7,661 nt of DNA from Chloroflexota bacterium (GCA_029858845.1 JAOUEG010000077.1:1-7661); one strand, 5' to 3'. Shown: positions 1 through 5,908, counted from the first letter of the stretch. Notes: generated by a model from the letters alone, not told the origin. Numbers and translations are program-made.

Positions 1-252
1 GGCGGGCGTCAGGGTCAGTCTCCGATCAGCCGCGCGGAACAGCAGGAACGCAGATGCCACGATGGTCAGCGTCAGCCAGCCGACGGTGCCGGCGTGGACA
101 TGGGTCAGGATCTGGTTGTGATCGAACTCGACGGCGTCCGCGCCGTTGAGGATGCCGATGGCGATGTTGACGACGAAGACCGCCATCGCCACGAGAAACA
201 GGTCGCGGGCACTCTTCGCCCAGGTGGACACGCTGCGCGCATCGCTCGTCAT
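1..252 (-). CDS. N-terminal part of an integral membrane protein, possibly heme-copper-oxidase-like (cut by window edge)
   Basis: This frame reads leftward off the window, so only the first 84 residues are seen. The ATG at 252 is preceded by GGAGGG five bases upstream, a good ribosome binding site. Two hydrophobic segments are visible, at about residues 17-37 (LFLVAMAVFVVNIAIGIL) and 56-72 (TVGWLTLTIVASAFLLF). Between them is a histidine-rich stretch, H45-N-Q-I-L-T-H51-V-H53-A-G. Histidines at the start of a second helix followed by a G-W pair resemble subunit I-like membrane proteins related to cbb3 oxidase/NorB, and also NnrS-type heme proteins. That resemblance is from memory of motif style, so the family is tentative. 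The gene is transcribed in the same direction as the efflux gene to its right but is separated by a GC hairpin and 228 bases, so it probably has its own promoter. A membrane protein is sure; the oxidase-like label is not. Confidence 0.7.
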   Translation of the reverse strand, partial: MTSDARSVSTWAKSARDLFLVAMAVFVVNIAIGILNGADAVEFDHNQILTHVHAGTVGWLTLTIVASAFLLFRAADRRLTLTPA

Positions 253-295
253 CTGGTCCCTCCGCTCAGCTCGGGTCGCCGGGCCGCATCCGCGG

Positions 296-320
296 TTCGG
301 TCGACACCCCCTTGACCGAA
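296..320. repeat. Inverted repeat in the leader of the 252 membrane gene
   Basis: TTCGGTC at 296-302 and its exact complement GACCGAA at 314-320 form 7-base arms 11 bases apart. The repeat lies between the candidate promoter at 352-381 and the start codon at 252. It could be an operator or a hairpin in the 5' leader. The arms are short enough for chance in GC-rich DNA. Confidence 0.3.
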
Positions 321-351
321 GAAGACGGCTCCGCGTGGGTACGAAGCTCGC

Positions 352-381
352 AGTGTATGCATCTCGCGCCCGCTGTGGGAA
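352..381 (-). promoter_or_regulatory. Candidate sigma-70-type promoter for the 252 membrane gene
   Basis: Read on the minus strand there is TTCCCA (381-376, four of six matches to TTGACA), an 18-base spacer, and TACACT (357-352, four of six matches to TATAAT). Transcription would start near 345 and give a leader of about 93 bases. This is the best match in the 228-base gap between the two minus-strand genes. The rest of the gap holds the terminator hairpin at 423-456, a small GGCC-GAA-GGCC hairpin at 397-409, and the inverted repeat at 296-320. Confidence 0.35.
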
Positions 382-422
382 GGCTCGCTCGGACATCGGC
401 CGAAGGCCGGGCGGGACAGCGA

Positions 423-456
423 CCGAGCCCGGACCGGCGGACCGGCCCGGGCTCGG
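423..456 (-). terminator. GC-rich stem-loop after the efflux transporter gene
   Basis: CCGAGCCCGG (423-432) pairs perfectly with CCGGGCTCGG (447-456). Past one mismatch, the inner CCGG/CCGG (434-437 and 442-445) extends the stem around a CGGA loop. It begins 25 bases beyond the transporter stop codon at 481. There is no T tract on the minus strand, so it is either a U-less terminator, as is common in GC-rich bacteria, or a 3' stabilising hairpin. Confidence 0.55.
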
Positions 457-480
457 GAACGCGGCGAAGGGATCGTCGCG

Positions 481-1911
481 TCAGGCGGTGGCGAGCGGAG
501 CATCGACCACGCCGACCGGGGATTCGGCCCGACCGAGGTCGGCCTCGTCGGTCGAGTCGGACCGGCCGGGAAGGGCCATCGCGGCGATCGCGCCGAAGGC
601 CACGATCACGGCCCCCAGCTGCATCGCCGGGATGAGGCCCTCGACGTAGGCCGTCGGCGACCCGTACGAGCCGTTCGCGGTGAACACGGCGGCCAGGACG
701 GCCACCCCGAAGACTCCGCCGAGTTCGCGGATCGCATTGTTGGCTCCGGACGCCTTGCCCTCCTCCTCGGGTCGGACGGCGGACAGGACGACGTTCGCGA
801 TCGGGGCGAAGAAGAGGCCCATGCCGGTGCCGGCGACGATGAACGCCGGGACCAGGGACAGGTACTCGACCGTGGGCGTCACCAGCAGGGCGAGCCAACC
901 GAGGGCGAGCGCCTGCAGGACCATGCCCAGGACCAGCAGCGGTCGCGTGCCGGTGCGGGTCGAGATGAAGCCGGCGAGCGGGGCGACGACGACGGGCATG
1001 AACGTCCAGGGAAGGGTTCGCAGACCGGCCTGGAGGGGACTGTACCCCTGGACCACCTGGAAGAACTGGGCGAGCAGGAAGATCGAGCCGAACATCCCGA
1101 ACGTCATCAGCATCGAGACGACGTTCGCGGAGGTGAAGGCGCGCGAGCGGAAGAGGCGCAGCGGCAGCATCGGCTCCCTGGTCCGGGCCTCCCAGGCGAC
1201 GAAGCCGACCATCAGCAGCATGCCGATCCCGAGCGAACCCACGATCTGGGGGTCCGTCCAGCCGAGCTCGTTGCCCTTGACCAGGCCCCACACGATGGCC
1301 AGCAGGCCGGCGCTCACGAGTCCCAGGCCGGGCAGGTCCAGCCGGCTCGACGGGCCGTAGGTCTCCTCGAGTCGGAGGAACGCGAGCGGCATGGCGATGA
1401 GCCCGATCGGGACGTTGACCCAGAAGATCCACTGCCAGGCGAGGCCCTCGGCGATGGCGCCGCCCACGAGCGGGCCGATGGCGATGGCCAGGCCGGCGAT
1501 GCCGCCCCACGCTCCCAGGGCGACCGCGCGACGCTCCAGGCTGACCGAGGCGGACAGGATGGTCAGGCTCAGCGGGGTCACGATCGCGCCGCCGATGCCC
1601 TGCAGGGCGCGCGCCATGATCAGTTCGGAGGAGGTGGACGACAGGGCGGCTGCGGTCGAACCGACGGTGAACAGCGCCAGCCCGATGATGAACATGCGCT
1701 TGCGTCCGAAACGGTCGCCCAGGGCGGCCCCGGTCAGCAGCAGGACGGCGAAGGTGAGCGTGTAGGCGTTCACCATCCACTCGAGCTCGGACAGGGTGGC
1801 GTTGAAGTCCGCGCGGATCACCGGCAGGGCCGTGGTGACCACGAGGTTGTCGAGGGCCGCCATGAAGACGGCCATCGCGGTGATGAGGAAGGTCCAGACG
1901 GTGCGGGTCAT
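481..1911 (-). CDS. DHA2-family (EmrB/QacA type) 14-helix MFS multidrug efflux transporter
   Basis: The 476-residue product is an inner-membrane proton-drug antiporter, the usual length for the 14-helix DHA2 family. Helix 1 carries the family motif LDNLVVTTALPVI (residues 20-32, with Asp21). The loop after helix 2 has motif A, GDRFGRKRM (65-73). Helix 5 has the antiporter motif C in the form GIAGLAIAIGPLVGGAIAE (137-155). Hydrophobic segments continue to about residue 447 and a short polar tail follows. The ATG at 1911 has AAGGAG upstream at a slightly long spacing of 12 bases. The gene lies 107 bases downstream of the tetR stop in the same orientation. A TetR-type palindrome sits 54 bases ahead of its start, so ligand-induced derepression is the likely control. 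The substrate cannot be read from sequence; hydrophobic drugs, dyes or biocides are typical for the family. Confidence 0.93.
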   Translation of the reverse strand: MTRTVWTFLITAMAVFMAALDNLVVTTALPVIRADFNATLSELEWMVNAYTLTFAVLLLTGAALGDRFGRKRMFIIGLALFTVGSTAAALSSTSSELIMARALQGIGGAIVTPLSLTILSASVSLERRAVALGAWGGIAGLAIAIGPLVGGAIAEGLAWQWIFWVNVPIGLIAMPLAFLRLEETYGPSSRLDLPGLGLVSAGLLAIVWGLVKGNELGWTDPQIVGSLGIGMLLMVGFVAWEARTREPMLPLRLFRSRAFTSANVVSMLMTFGMFGSIFLLAQFFQVVQGYSPLQAGLRTLPWTFMPVVVAPLAGFISTRTGTRPLLVLGMVLQALALGWLALLVTPTVEYLSLVPAFIVAGTGMGLFFAPIANVVLSAVRPEEEGKASGANNAIRELGGVFGVAVLAAVFTANGSYGSPTAYVEGLIPAMQLGAVIVAFGAIAAMALPGRSDSTDEADLGRAESPVGVVDAPLATA

Positions 1912-1965
1912 GGTGGCGAGGATCTCCTTGTGGCTTGGTCGGGTCGGAAGACGGCGAGTGTTGTT

Positions 1966-1983
1966 ACTTAGCAGTTGCTAAGT
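1966..1983 (-). promoter_or_regulatory. TetR-type operator in front of the efflux gene
   Basis: ACTTAGCAGTTGCTAAGT is a palindrome with perfect 8-base arms and a 2-base centre. Its ACTTAG...CTAAGT half-sites and six-base spacing recur in front of tetR at 2612-2633, which marks both as sites for the same dimeric repressor. On the minus strand its distal arm contains TAAGTA (1970-1965), at the position equivalent to the tetR -10 box. The matching -35 region is poor (CGGGCA). A transcript from here would start near 1958 and include the AAGGAG ahead of the transporter ATG. Confidence 0.82.
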
Positions 1984-2018
1984 TGTTGCCCGAAAAAAGG
2001 GGCGTGGCGGTCGATCGC

Positions 2019-2606
2019 TCAGCCGGCACCTCCCAACAGCTCGAGGCTCCAGCGAACGGGCTCGCCGGGGAGTTGGACGGCGGCCCCCACGTTGAGGAGC
2101 ATGCCCTCCGCGAAGAACTGGTGGATCTCCTCCGGCGATGCGCCGGTGGCCGCGGCGACGAACCGATGCAAGGCCCCGAACTCCTCACGGACGGCGGCCT
2201 GGACGTCAGGGTCCGAGCAGGCCGCGTAGGCCTGGAGCTGGACGAGCAGGAGGGTGCGATCGTCCAGGAGCTCCATGTAGGCGATGCCCATCGCACCCAG
2301 GGGGAGGTCGCAGGCCGGGAACTCGCCGGCCCGCTGGCGCCGGAGCGCTTCCTCGAACGCCAGCCGCGTCCGCTCGAAGCCCCGCCGGACGACGGCCAGG
2401 AACAGGTCCTTCTTGGTGCCGAACAGCTGGTACACGTACGGCTGGGAAACGCCGGCGCGCTTGGCGATGGCGTCCACCGACGCACCGGCCAGACCGTGGG
2501 CCGCGAACTCGTCCATGCCGGCGGCCACGATGGCGTCGCGGCGCTCGTCGGCACTCAGCCGAGGGGAGCGTCGAGCCGGTTTCGTGGTGGCGTTCGTCTT
2601 GTGCAT
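2019..2606 (-). CDS. TetR/AcrR-family transcriptional repressor of the adjacent efflux gene
   Basis: The 195-residue product has the normal length of a TetR repressor. After a basic, disordered N-terminus (residues 1-19), the DNA-binding domain covers about 20-70. It has the family helix-turn-helix in ASVDAIAKRAGVSQPYVYQLF (42-62) and the following G-T-K-K-D-L-F turn. The rest is the divergent helical ligand-binding and dimer domain; the inducer cannot be inferred. No Shine-Dalgarno sequence precedes the ATG at 2606 and no other start would keep the full helix-turn-helix domain. A -10 box ends six bases before the A of this ATG, so translation probably starts on a leaderless mRNA. Palindromes before this gene and before the transporter suggest autoregulation plus control of the pump. 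The family is certain; the target is inferred from position and operators. Confidence 0.92.
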   Translation of the reverse strand: MHKTNATTKPARRSPRLSADERRDAIVAAGMDEFAAHGLAGASVDAIAKRAGVSQPYVYQLFGTKKDLFLAVVRRGFERTRLAFEEALRRQRAGEFPACDLPLGAMGIAYMELLDDRTLLLVQLQAYAACSDPDVQAAVREEFGALHRFVAAATGASPEEIHQFFAEGMLLNVGAAVQLPGEPVRWSLELLGGAG

Positions 2607-2611
2607 GGGAA

Positions 2612-2633
2612 TAACTTAGTGACTGCTAAGTTA
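2612..2633 (-). promoter_or_regulatory. TetR-type operator (autoregulatory) overlapping the tetR promoter
   Basis: Arms TAACTTAG (2612-2619) and CTAAGTTA (2626-2633) are perfect complements six bases apart. The core matches the operator at 1966-1983 in both half-sites. The site covers the -10 box and most of the spacer of the tetR promoter, so bound repressor would block RNA polymerase. Confidence 0.85.
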
Positions 2634-2641
2634 GTTGTCAA
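2613..2641 (-). promoter_or_regulatory. tetR promoter, TTGACA-N17-TAAGTT
   Basis: On the minus strand a perfect -35 TTGACA (2641-2636) is followed by 17 bases and a -10 TAAGTT (2618-2613). Six bases (ATTCCC) then separate it from the ATG at 2606. The predicted start site falls on or next to the A of the start codon, which implies a leaderless transcript. Confidence 0.75.
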
Positions 2642-2653
2642 CCCCCGAATCCC

Positions 2654-2685
2654 AGGAGCCCCGGCCACCGCGGGCCGGGGCTCCT
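2654..2685 (-). terminator. Strong GC stem-loop between the secreted-protein gene and tetR
   Basis: AGGAGCCCCGGCC (2654-2666) and GGCCGGGGCTCCT (2673-2685) make a perfect 13-base-pair stem with the 6-base loop ACCGCG. It lies 55 bases beyond the stop codon at 2740 of the minus-strand secreted-protein gene and just ahead of the tetR promoter. This suits a terminator that insulates tetR. No T run follows on either strand. Confidence 0.65.
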
Positions 2686-2715
2686 TCATCCCCGGGTTGG
2701 AGGCGCCAGGCCTCC

Positions 2716-2740
2716 GCTCGATCGCCGGGGCTCGATCGCC
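2716..2740. repeat. Short direct repeat at the 3' end of the secreted-protein gene
   Basis: GCTCGATCGCC occurs at 2716-2726 and again at 2730-2740, three bases apart. The second copy ends on the last base of the stop codon. No function is suggested; it may be a small local duplication. Confidence 0.4.
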
Positions 2741-3147
2741 TAGGGGCGACCGCCCAACGGGATGACCGGGCACTCGAACAGCTTGACCGGGTCACCCACA
2801 CTCAGCAGGCCGGCGTTGGCGTACGCGTGGATCTGGGCGTCGTTGGTGAGCTGGACCGGCGTGGTGTGCCAGTCGATCGGGAGCACCATCCAGCGCCCGC
2901 CATTGAAGTCGCGATCGCCGGGCTTCGCATCGGCCACGTTCATGAGGCCGTTGCCCAGCGCATAGATGTGGTCGAACGAATGGGCCGGGGCGCCGGTTCC
3001 CGAGAAGTCCGACGGGGTGCCGACGGTCCGGTACAGCGCGTCATCGACGTAGAAGCCCACGGACGGGGGGCCGCCGGCGGCGACTGGACCGACCGCCAGG
3101 GTCAGGAGCAGGCCGGTTCCTGCAAGGAGCGAGATGAGACGACGCAT
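2740..3147 (-). CDS. Small secreted protein of unknown function
   Basis: The 135-residue product begins with a clear Sec signal peptide: MRRL, a hydrophobic core to about residue 20, and a likely cleavage after VAA at 22-24. The ATG at 3147 follows a strong AGGAGG seven bases upstream. The mature part of about 110 residues has no membrane segment and no enzyme motif I can name. Notable stretches are LYRTVGTPSDFSGTGAPAHSFD (39-60), NVADAKPGDRDFNGGRWM (70-87) and the C-terminal ECPVIPL (125-131). The latter holds the only cysteine, C126. I recall similar short exported proteins with these blocks as hypothetical proteins in Chloroflexota and Actinomycetota; that is memory, not a search. The single cysteine rules out an internal disulfide. 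It reads away from the molybdenum hydroxylase operon and is followed by a strong stem-loop, so it looks monocistronic. Confidence 0.85.
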   Translation of the reverse strand: MRRLISLLAGTGLLLTLAVGPVAAGGPPSVGFYVDDALYRTVGTPSDFSGTGAPAHSFDHIYALGNGLMNVADAKPGDRDFNGGRWMVLPIDWHTTPVQLTNDAQIHAYANAGLLSVGDPVKLFECPVIPLGGRP

Positions 3148-3189
3148 GGTCTGTCCTCCTAGGCCGGCTTCGGGCGGCCCACCGGCCCC

Positions 3190-3232
3190 GCGTCATCGGG
3201 GCTGGGGCCACCTTGGCGATCGCCGATGACGC
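3190..3232. repeat. Inverted repeat in the spacer upstream of the secreted-protein gene
   Basis: GCGTCATCGG (3190-3199) and its exact complement CCGATGACGC (3223-3232) form 10-base arms around a 23-base loop. A second, nested palindrome, GGCGATCGCC, covers 3215-3224. The structure begins 43 bases before the ATG at 3147. It would fall in the 5' leader of that gene if transcription starts further upstream, or it could be a protein site. I saw no convincing -10/-35 pair on either strand in the 261-base divergent spacer 3148-3408. Confidence 0.5.
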
Positions 3233-3359
3233 CCCGAGGGCGAGCCGGTGACGGTCGTGCGTCGATGGCGTGACAGGCCTGCGATGGCGGGCTGGGCGGA
3301 CCGGGGGGTAGGCCCTGAGCAGGTCCGGTCGCTGCGGCGTCATGCCCGTGGAGTCGAAT

Positions 3360-3373
3360 GGGCCGTTCGGCCC
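3360..3373. repeat. Palindrome upstream of the molybdenum hydroxylase operon
   Basis: GGGCCGTTCGGCCC has 6-base arms around TT and lies 36 bases before the ATG at 3409. It could be an operator or a leader hairpin for the operon. It is short and GC-only in its arms, so chance is possible. Confidence 0.3.
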
Positions 3374-3408
3374 TACCAGCACGGTCGACGTGCGGGTGAG
3401 CATTGCCC

Positions 3409-3864
3409 ATGCCTTCGGTCCGGCTGAACATCAACGGCGAGGACCAGGTCGTCGACGCCCCGGCCGGCATGCCGTTGCTGTGGGTGCTGCGGGACTTCCT
3501 GGGACTCACCGGCACCAAGTACGGGTGTGGGATCGGCGTCTGCGGCAGCTGCACCGTCCACGTCGCGGGCCGAGCCGTGCGCTCCTGTTCGATCGCCGTC
3601 GAGAAGGTCACCGGTCCGGTCACGACCATCGAAGGGCTGTCCGCCAACGGCGACCACCCGGTCCAGCTGGCGTGGCTGGCTGAGAACGTCAGCCAGTGCG
3701 GGTACTGCCAGCCTGGCCAGGTCATGACGGCCGCGGCGCTCCTGGCCGCCCATCCGCGCCCGGACGACGCCGCCATCGACGCCGCCATGTCCGGCGTGCT
3801 CTGCCGATGTGGCACGTACCAGCGGATCCGCCTGGCGATCCAGCGAGCGGCGGATCGTCCATGA
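3409..3864 (+). CDS. [2Fe-2S] subunit of an IorA-type molybdenum hydroxylase (xanthine dehydrogenase family)
   Basis: The 151-residue product is the usual size for the small subunit of two-subunit molybdenum hydroxylases. It moves electrons out of the molybdenum site through two [2Fe-2S] clusters. The N-terminal plant-ferredoxin-like domain has C40, C45, C48 and C60 in the context KYGCGIGVCGSC. The C-terminal four-helix domain has C97 and C100 (CGYCQPGQ) plus C132 and C134 (CRCGTY). All eight ligands are present. I place the start at the ATG at 3409, eight bases after GGTGAG. A TTG six bases further upstream is in frame but too close to that site. There is no signal peptide, so export would rely on the Tat signal of its partner. 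Its stop overlaps the start of the large-subunit gene as ATGA, which indicates translational coupling. Relatives include isoquinoline 1-oxidoreductase and nicotinate dehydrogenase; the substrate here is unknown. Confidence 0.93.
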   Translation: MPSVRLNINGEDQVVDAPAGMPLLWVLRDFLGLTGTKYGCGIGVCGSCTVHVAGRAVRSCSIAVEKVTGPVTTIEGLSANGDHPVQLAWLAENVSQCGYCQPGQVMTAAALLAAHPRPDDAAIDAAMSGVLCRCGTYQRIRLAIQRAADRP

Positions 3865-5867
3865 CCACCGAGATGACCCGCCGCGACTTCATCAAGGCCA
3901 CGACCCTGACCGGCGGCGGACTCCTGGTGACCTTCTATCTGGCCGGCTGCGGTCCCGCCACGCCCACCACGACGACCGGCCCCCGGACCACTCCGGCGGC
4001 CACCGGTCCCGGCGCCGCGGTCACTCCCGATCCCGGCGATCCGAGTGCCACGATCCGCCCGAACCTGTTCGTCCTCATCGACGGCTCCGGAGGGATCACC
4101 GTCACCGCGTCGCGTTCGGAGATGGGTCAGGGGGTCCACACCGCGATCGCCATGATCGTCGCGGAGGAACTGGACGCCGAGTGGGACCAGGTCCGGATCG
4201 TGCGGGCCCCGGCGGACCGCGCGCTCGGGGACCAGGTCACCGGCGGCAGCGCCAGCATTTCCAGCATGTACGACCGGTTGCGCCGAGCCGGGGCGGCAGC
4301 CCGGCAGGTGCTGATCGACGCGGCGGCACGGACGTGGGCCGTGGAGCCGGACGCCTGCCGGACGGAGCCCGGGATCGTCGTCCATCCGGATGGCGAGCTT
4401 CGGCTCACGTACGGCCAGCTGGTGTCGGCCGGTATCCCCGACGAGGATATCCGTGTCAACCGGGTAGAACCATGGAAGGATCCGGCCCAGTTCCGGATCA
4501 TCGGCACCCCGATGCCCCTCCGCGACGCGCCGGACCACGTCCGCGGCGCGACGCTCTACACGAACGACCTCACGCTGCCGGGCATGCGCTACGCGGCGAT
4601 CGCCCGGTGCCCCACGTTCGGCGGGCGCGTCCTCGGGTACGATCGCGCCGCCGCGCTGGCCGTTCCCGGGGTCACCGACGTCGCAGAGGTGGATGGGGGC
4701 GTGGCCGTCGTCGCCGACCACACGTGGGCCGCCCTGCAGGGCCGGGAAGCGCTCGCGGCGGTCTGGGACCTGGGCTCGCTGGCCGGCGTCACCAGCGAAG
4801 AGATCCGACAGGGACTGGTCGACAGCACGCCGGCGGTCGGGACCGACTCGATCAGCGCCTCGTATGACATCCCCTACCTCGCCCACGCAGCGCTGGAGCC
4901 GATGTGCGCCGTCGCCGACGTTCGCTCCGACCGCTGCGAGGTCTGGGCGCCGTCGCAGGACGCCCAGGGGTTCCAGACGGCGGTACAGCAGATCACGCGC
5001 CTGCCCCGTGAAGCCGTGGTGATCCATATCCCTCCGATCGGAGGGAAGTTCGGGCGCGGCCTGTACGTGGACGCCGTGCCCGAGGCCGTCCTCCTGTCGC
5101 TGCAGCTCGGCGCGCCGGTCAAGCTGATGTGGACGCGGGACGACGACATGCGGCACGACCGCTACCACGCCATGAGCCGCTATCAAGCGACCGCGCCAGC
5201 TTCCGGCCTGGAGGTGCCGCGGGTGCGGGAGATCCTGGCCACCAGCCCGATCCCAACCGGTTCCTGGCGGTCGGTCCGGAACCATCCCACGGCCTTCGCC
5301 CGGGAGTCCCTGATCGACGAATTGGCGGTCGCCAGGGGGATGGATCCGCTGCGATTGCGGCTGGACATCGTCGGAGTCGAAGCGCGACGGGTCATCGAAC
5401 TGGCGGCTGCCGAATCCGGCTGGGGTGATCCGCTGCCCACCGGGTGGGGTCGAGGTATCGCCTACCACGCCACCTTCGGGGTCACGCACGTGGCGGAGAT
5501 CGCCGAGGTGTCAGTGGACGGCGGCCGCATCCGGGTGCACCGCGTGGTCTGCGCGATCGACTGCGGGACCGTCGTCAATCCGGATACGGTCCGGGCGCAG
5601 ATGGAGGGCGGCATCGTCTTCGGGCTCACCGCCGCGCTCAAGGACGGGATCACCGTGTCCGACGGGGCCGTCGTCCAGTCGAACTTCGACGACTACCGGC
5701 TGCTGCCGTTCGACGAGATGCCCGAGGTCGAGGTCCACATCGTCCCCAGCTCTGCGCGACCCACCGGCGTCGGCGAGATGGGGGTGCCACCGATCGCTCC
5801 GGCGGTCGCCAATGCCGTCTTCGACGCGACGGGAGTCCGATTGCGATCCCTGCCGCTGCGGCTGTAG
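3861..5867 (+). CDS. Molybdopterin-binding subunit of an IorB-type hydroxylase; Tat lipoprotein, internally shortened
   Basis: The catalytic subunit binds the molybdenum cofactor and hydroxylates a heteroaromatic or aldehyde substrate with water. I start it at the ATG at 3861, which overlaps the small-subunit stop. The N-terminus has a twin-arginine motif T-R-R-D-F-I-K (6-12), a hydrophobic stretch, and the lipobox LAGC with C30. A Thr/Pro/Gly linker follows to about residue 68. SRSEMGQG (84-91) and GGKFGRG (394-400) are cofactor-contact regions. The a/b hammerhead domain spans about 226-307. Other family landmarks are VKLMWTRDDDM (420-430), GSWRSV (467-472), CAIDCGTVVNPD (564-575) and GVGEMGVPPIAPAVANA (636-652), with E639 as the predicted catalytic base. 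At 668 residues it is shorter than the roughly 730-760 typical of the family. The loss appears to lie between YQATA (441-445) and VPRVREI (452-458). No FAD subunit follows, as usual for IorAB, and no cytochrome electron acceptor is encoded nearby. Activity is uncertain because of the gap. Confidence 0.92.
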   Translation: MTTEMTRRDFIKATTLTGGGLLVTFYLAGCGPATPTTTTGPRTTPAATGPGAAVTPDPGDPSATIRPNLFVLIDGSGGITVTASRSEMGQGVHTAIAMIVAEELDAEWDQVRIVRAPADRALGDQVTGGSASISSMYDRLRRAGAAARQVLIDAAARTWAVEPDACRTEPGIVVHPDGELRLTYGQLVSAGIPDEDIRVNRVEPWKDPAQFRIIGTPMPLRDAPDHVRGATLYTNDLTLPGMRYAAIARCPTFGGRVLGYDRAAALAVPGVTDVAEVDGGVAVVADHTWAALQGREALAAVWDLGSLAGVTSEEIRQGLVDSTPAVGTDSISASYDIPYLAHAALEPMCAVADVRSDRCEVWAPSQDAQGFQTAVQQITRLPREAVVIHIPPIGGKFGRGLYVDAVPEAVLLSLQLGAPVKLMWTRDDDMRHDRYHAMSRYQATAPASGLEVPRVREILATSPIPTGSWRSVRNHPTAFARESLIDELAVARGMDPLRLRLDIVGVEARRVIELAAAESGWGDPLPTGWGRGIAYHATFGVTHVAEIAEVSVDGGRIRVHRVVCAIDCGTVVNPDTVRAQMEGGIVFGLTAALKDGITVSDGAVVQSNFDDYRLLPFDEMPEVEVHIVPSSARPTGVGEMGVPPIAPAVANAVFDATGVRLRSLPLRL

Positions 5868-5908
5868 GGGACCGAGCCCCGGCGCGGCCCGTGGGAGGGT
5901 CGCGCGAG

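Noticed and set aside
266..1780. A 504-codon minus-strand frame overlapping the efflux transporter
   Set aside because: It is the same strand but a shifted frame. The transporter frame has all the family motifs and hydrophobic helices, while this one is a string of Arg/Gly/Pro.
1990..2018. The T-rich run (CCCCTTTTTTCG on the minus strand) after the tetR stop as a Rho-independent terminator
   Set aside because: I could find no stem of useful length immediately before the T run, so readthrough from tetR into the transporter remains possible.
3148..3408. A riboswitch or small RNA in the divergent spacer
   Set aside because: Only simple inverted repeats are visible; no conserved riboswitch core was recognised.
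3696..3860. Longer N-terminus for the molybdopterin subunit
   Set aside because: It would overlap the conserved second cluster domain of the Fe-S subunit. The ATG at 3861 gives a Tat/lipobox signal and the ATGA overlap typical of such operons.
584..4603. Five copies of GCGATCGC (584, 2911, 3216, 4143, 4596), resembling the cyanobacterial HIP1 palindrome
   Set aside because: This is more than expected by chance, but three copies are just Ala-Ile-Ala codons (GCG ATC GCC) in preferred usage, so a special role is not needed. A genome-wide count against codon-matched shuffles would decide.
3159..5489. A 776-codon open frame on the minus strand opposite the molybdenum hydroxylase genes
   Set aside because: It is antisense to two genes with complete cofactor-ligand motifs. 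Its translation is Arg/Gly/Pro-rich low complexity with no domain, typical of the antisense frame of GC-rich genes.
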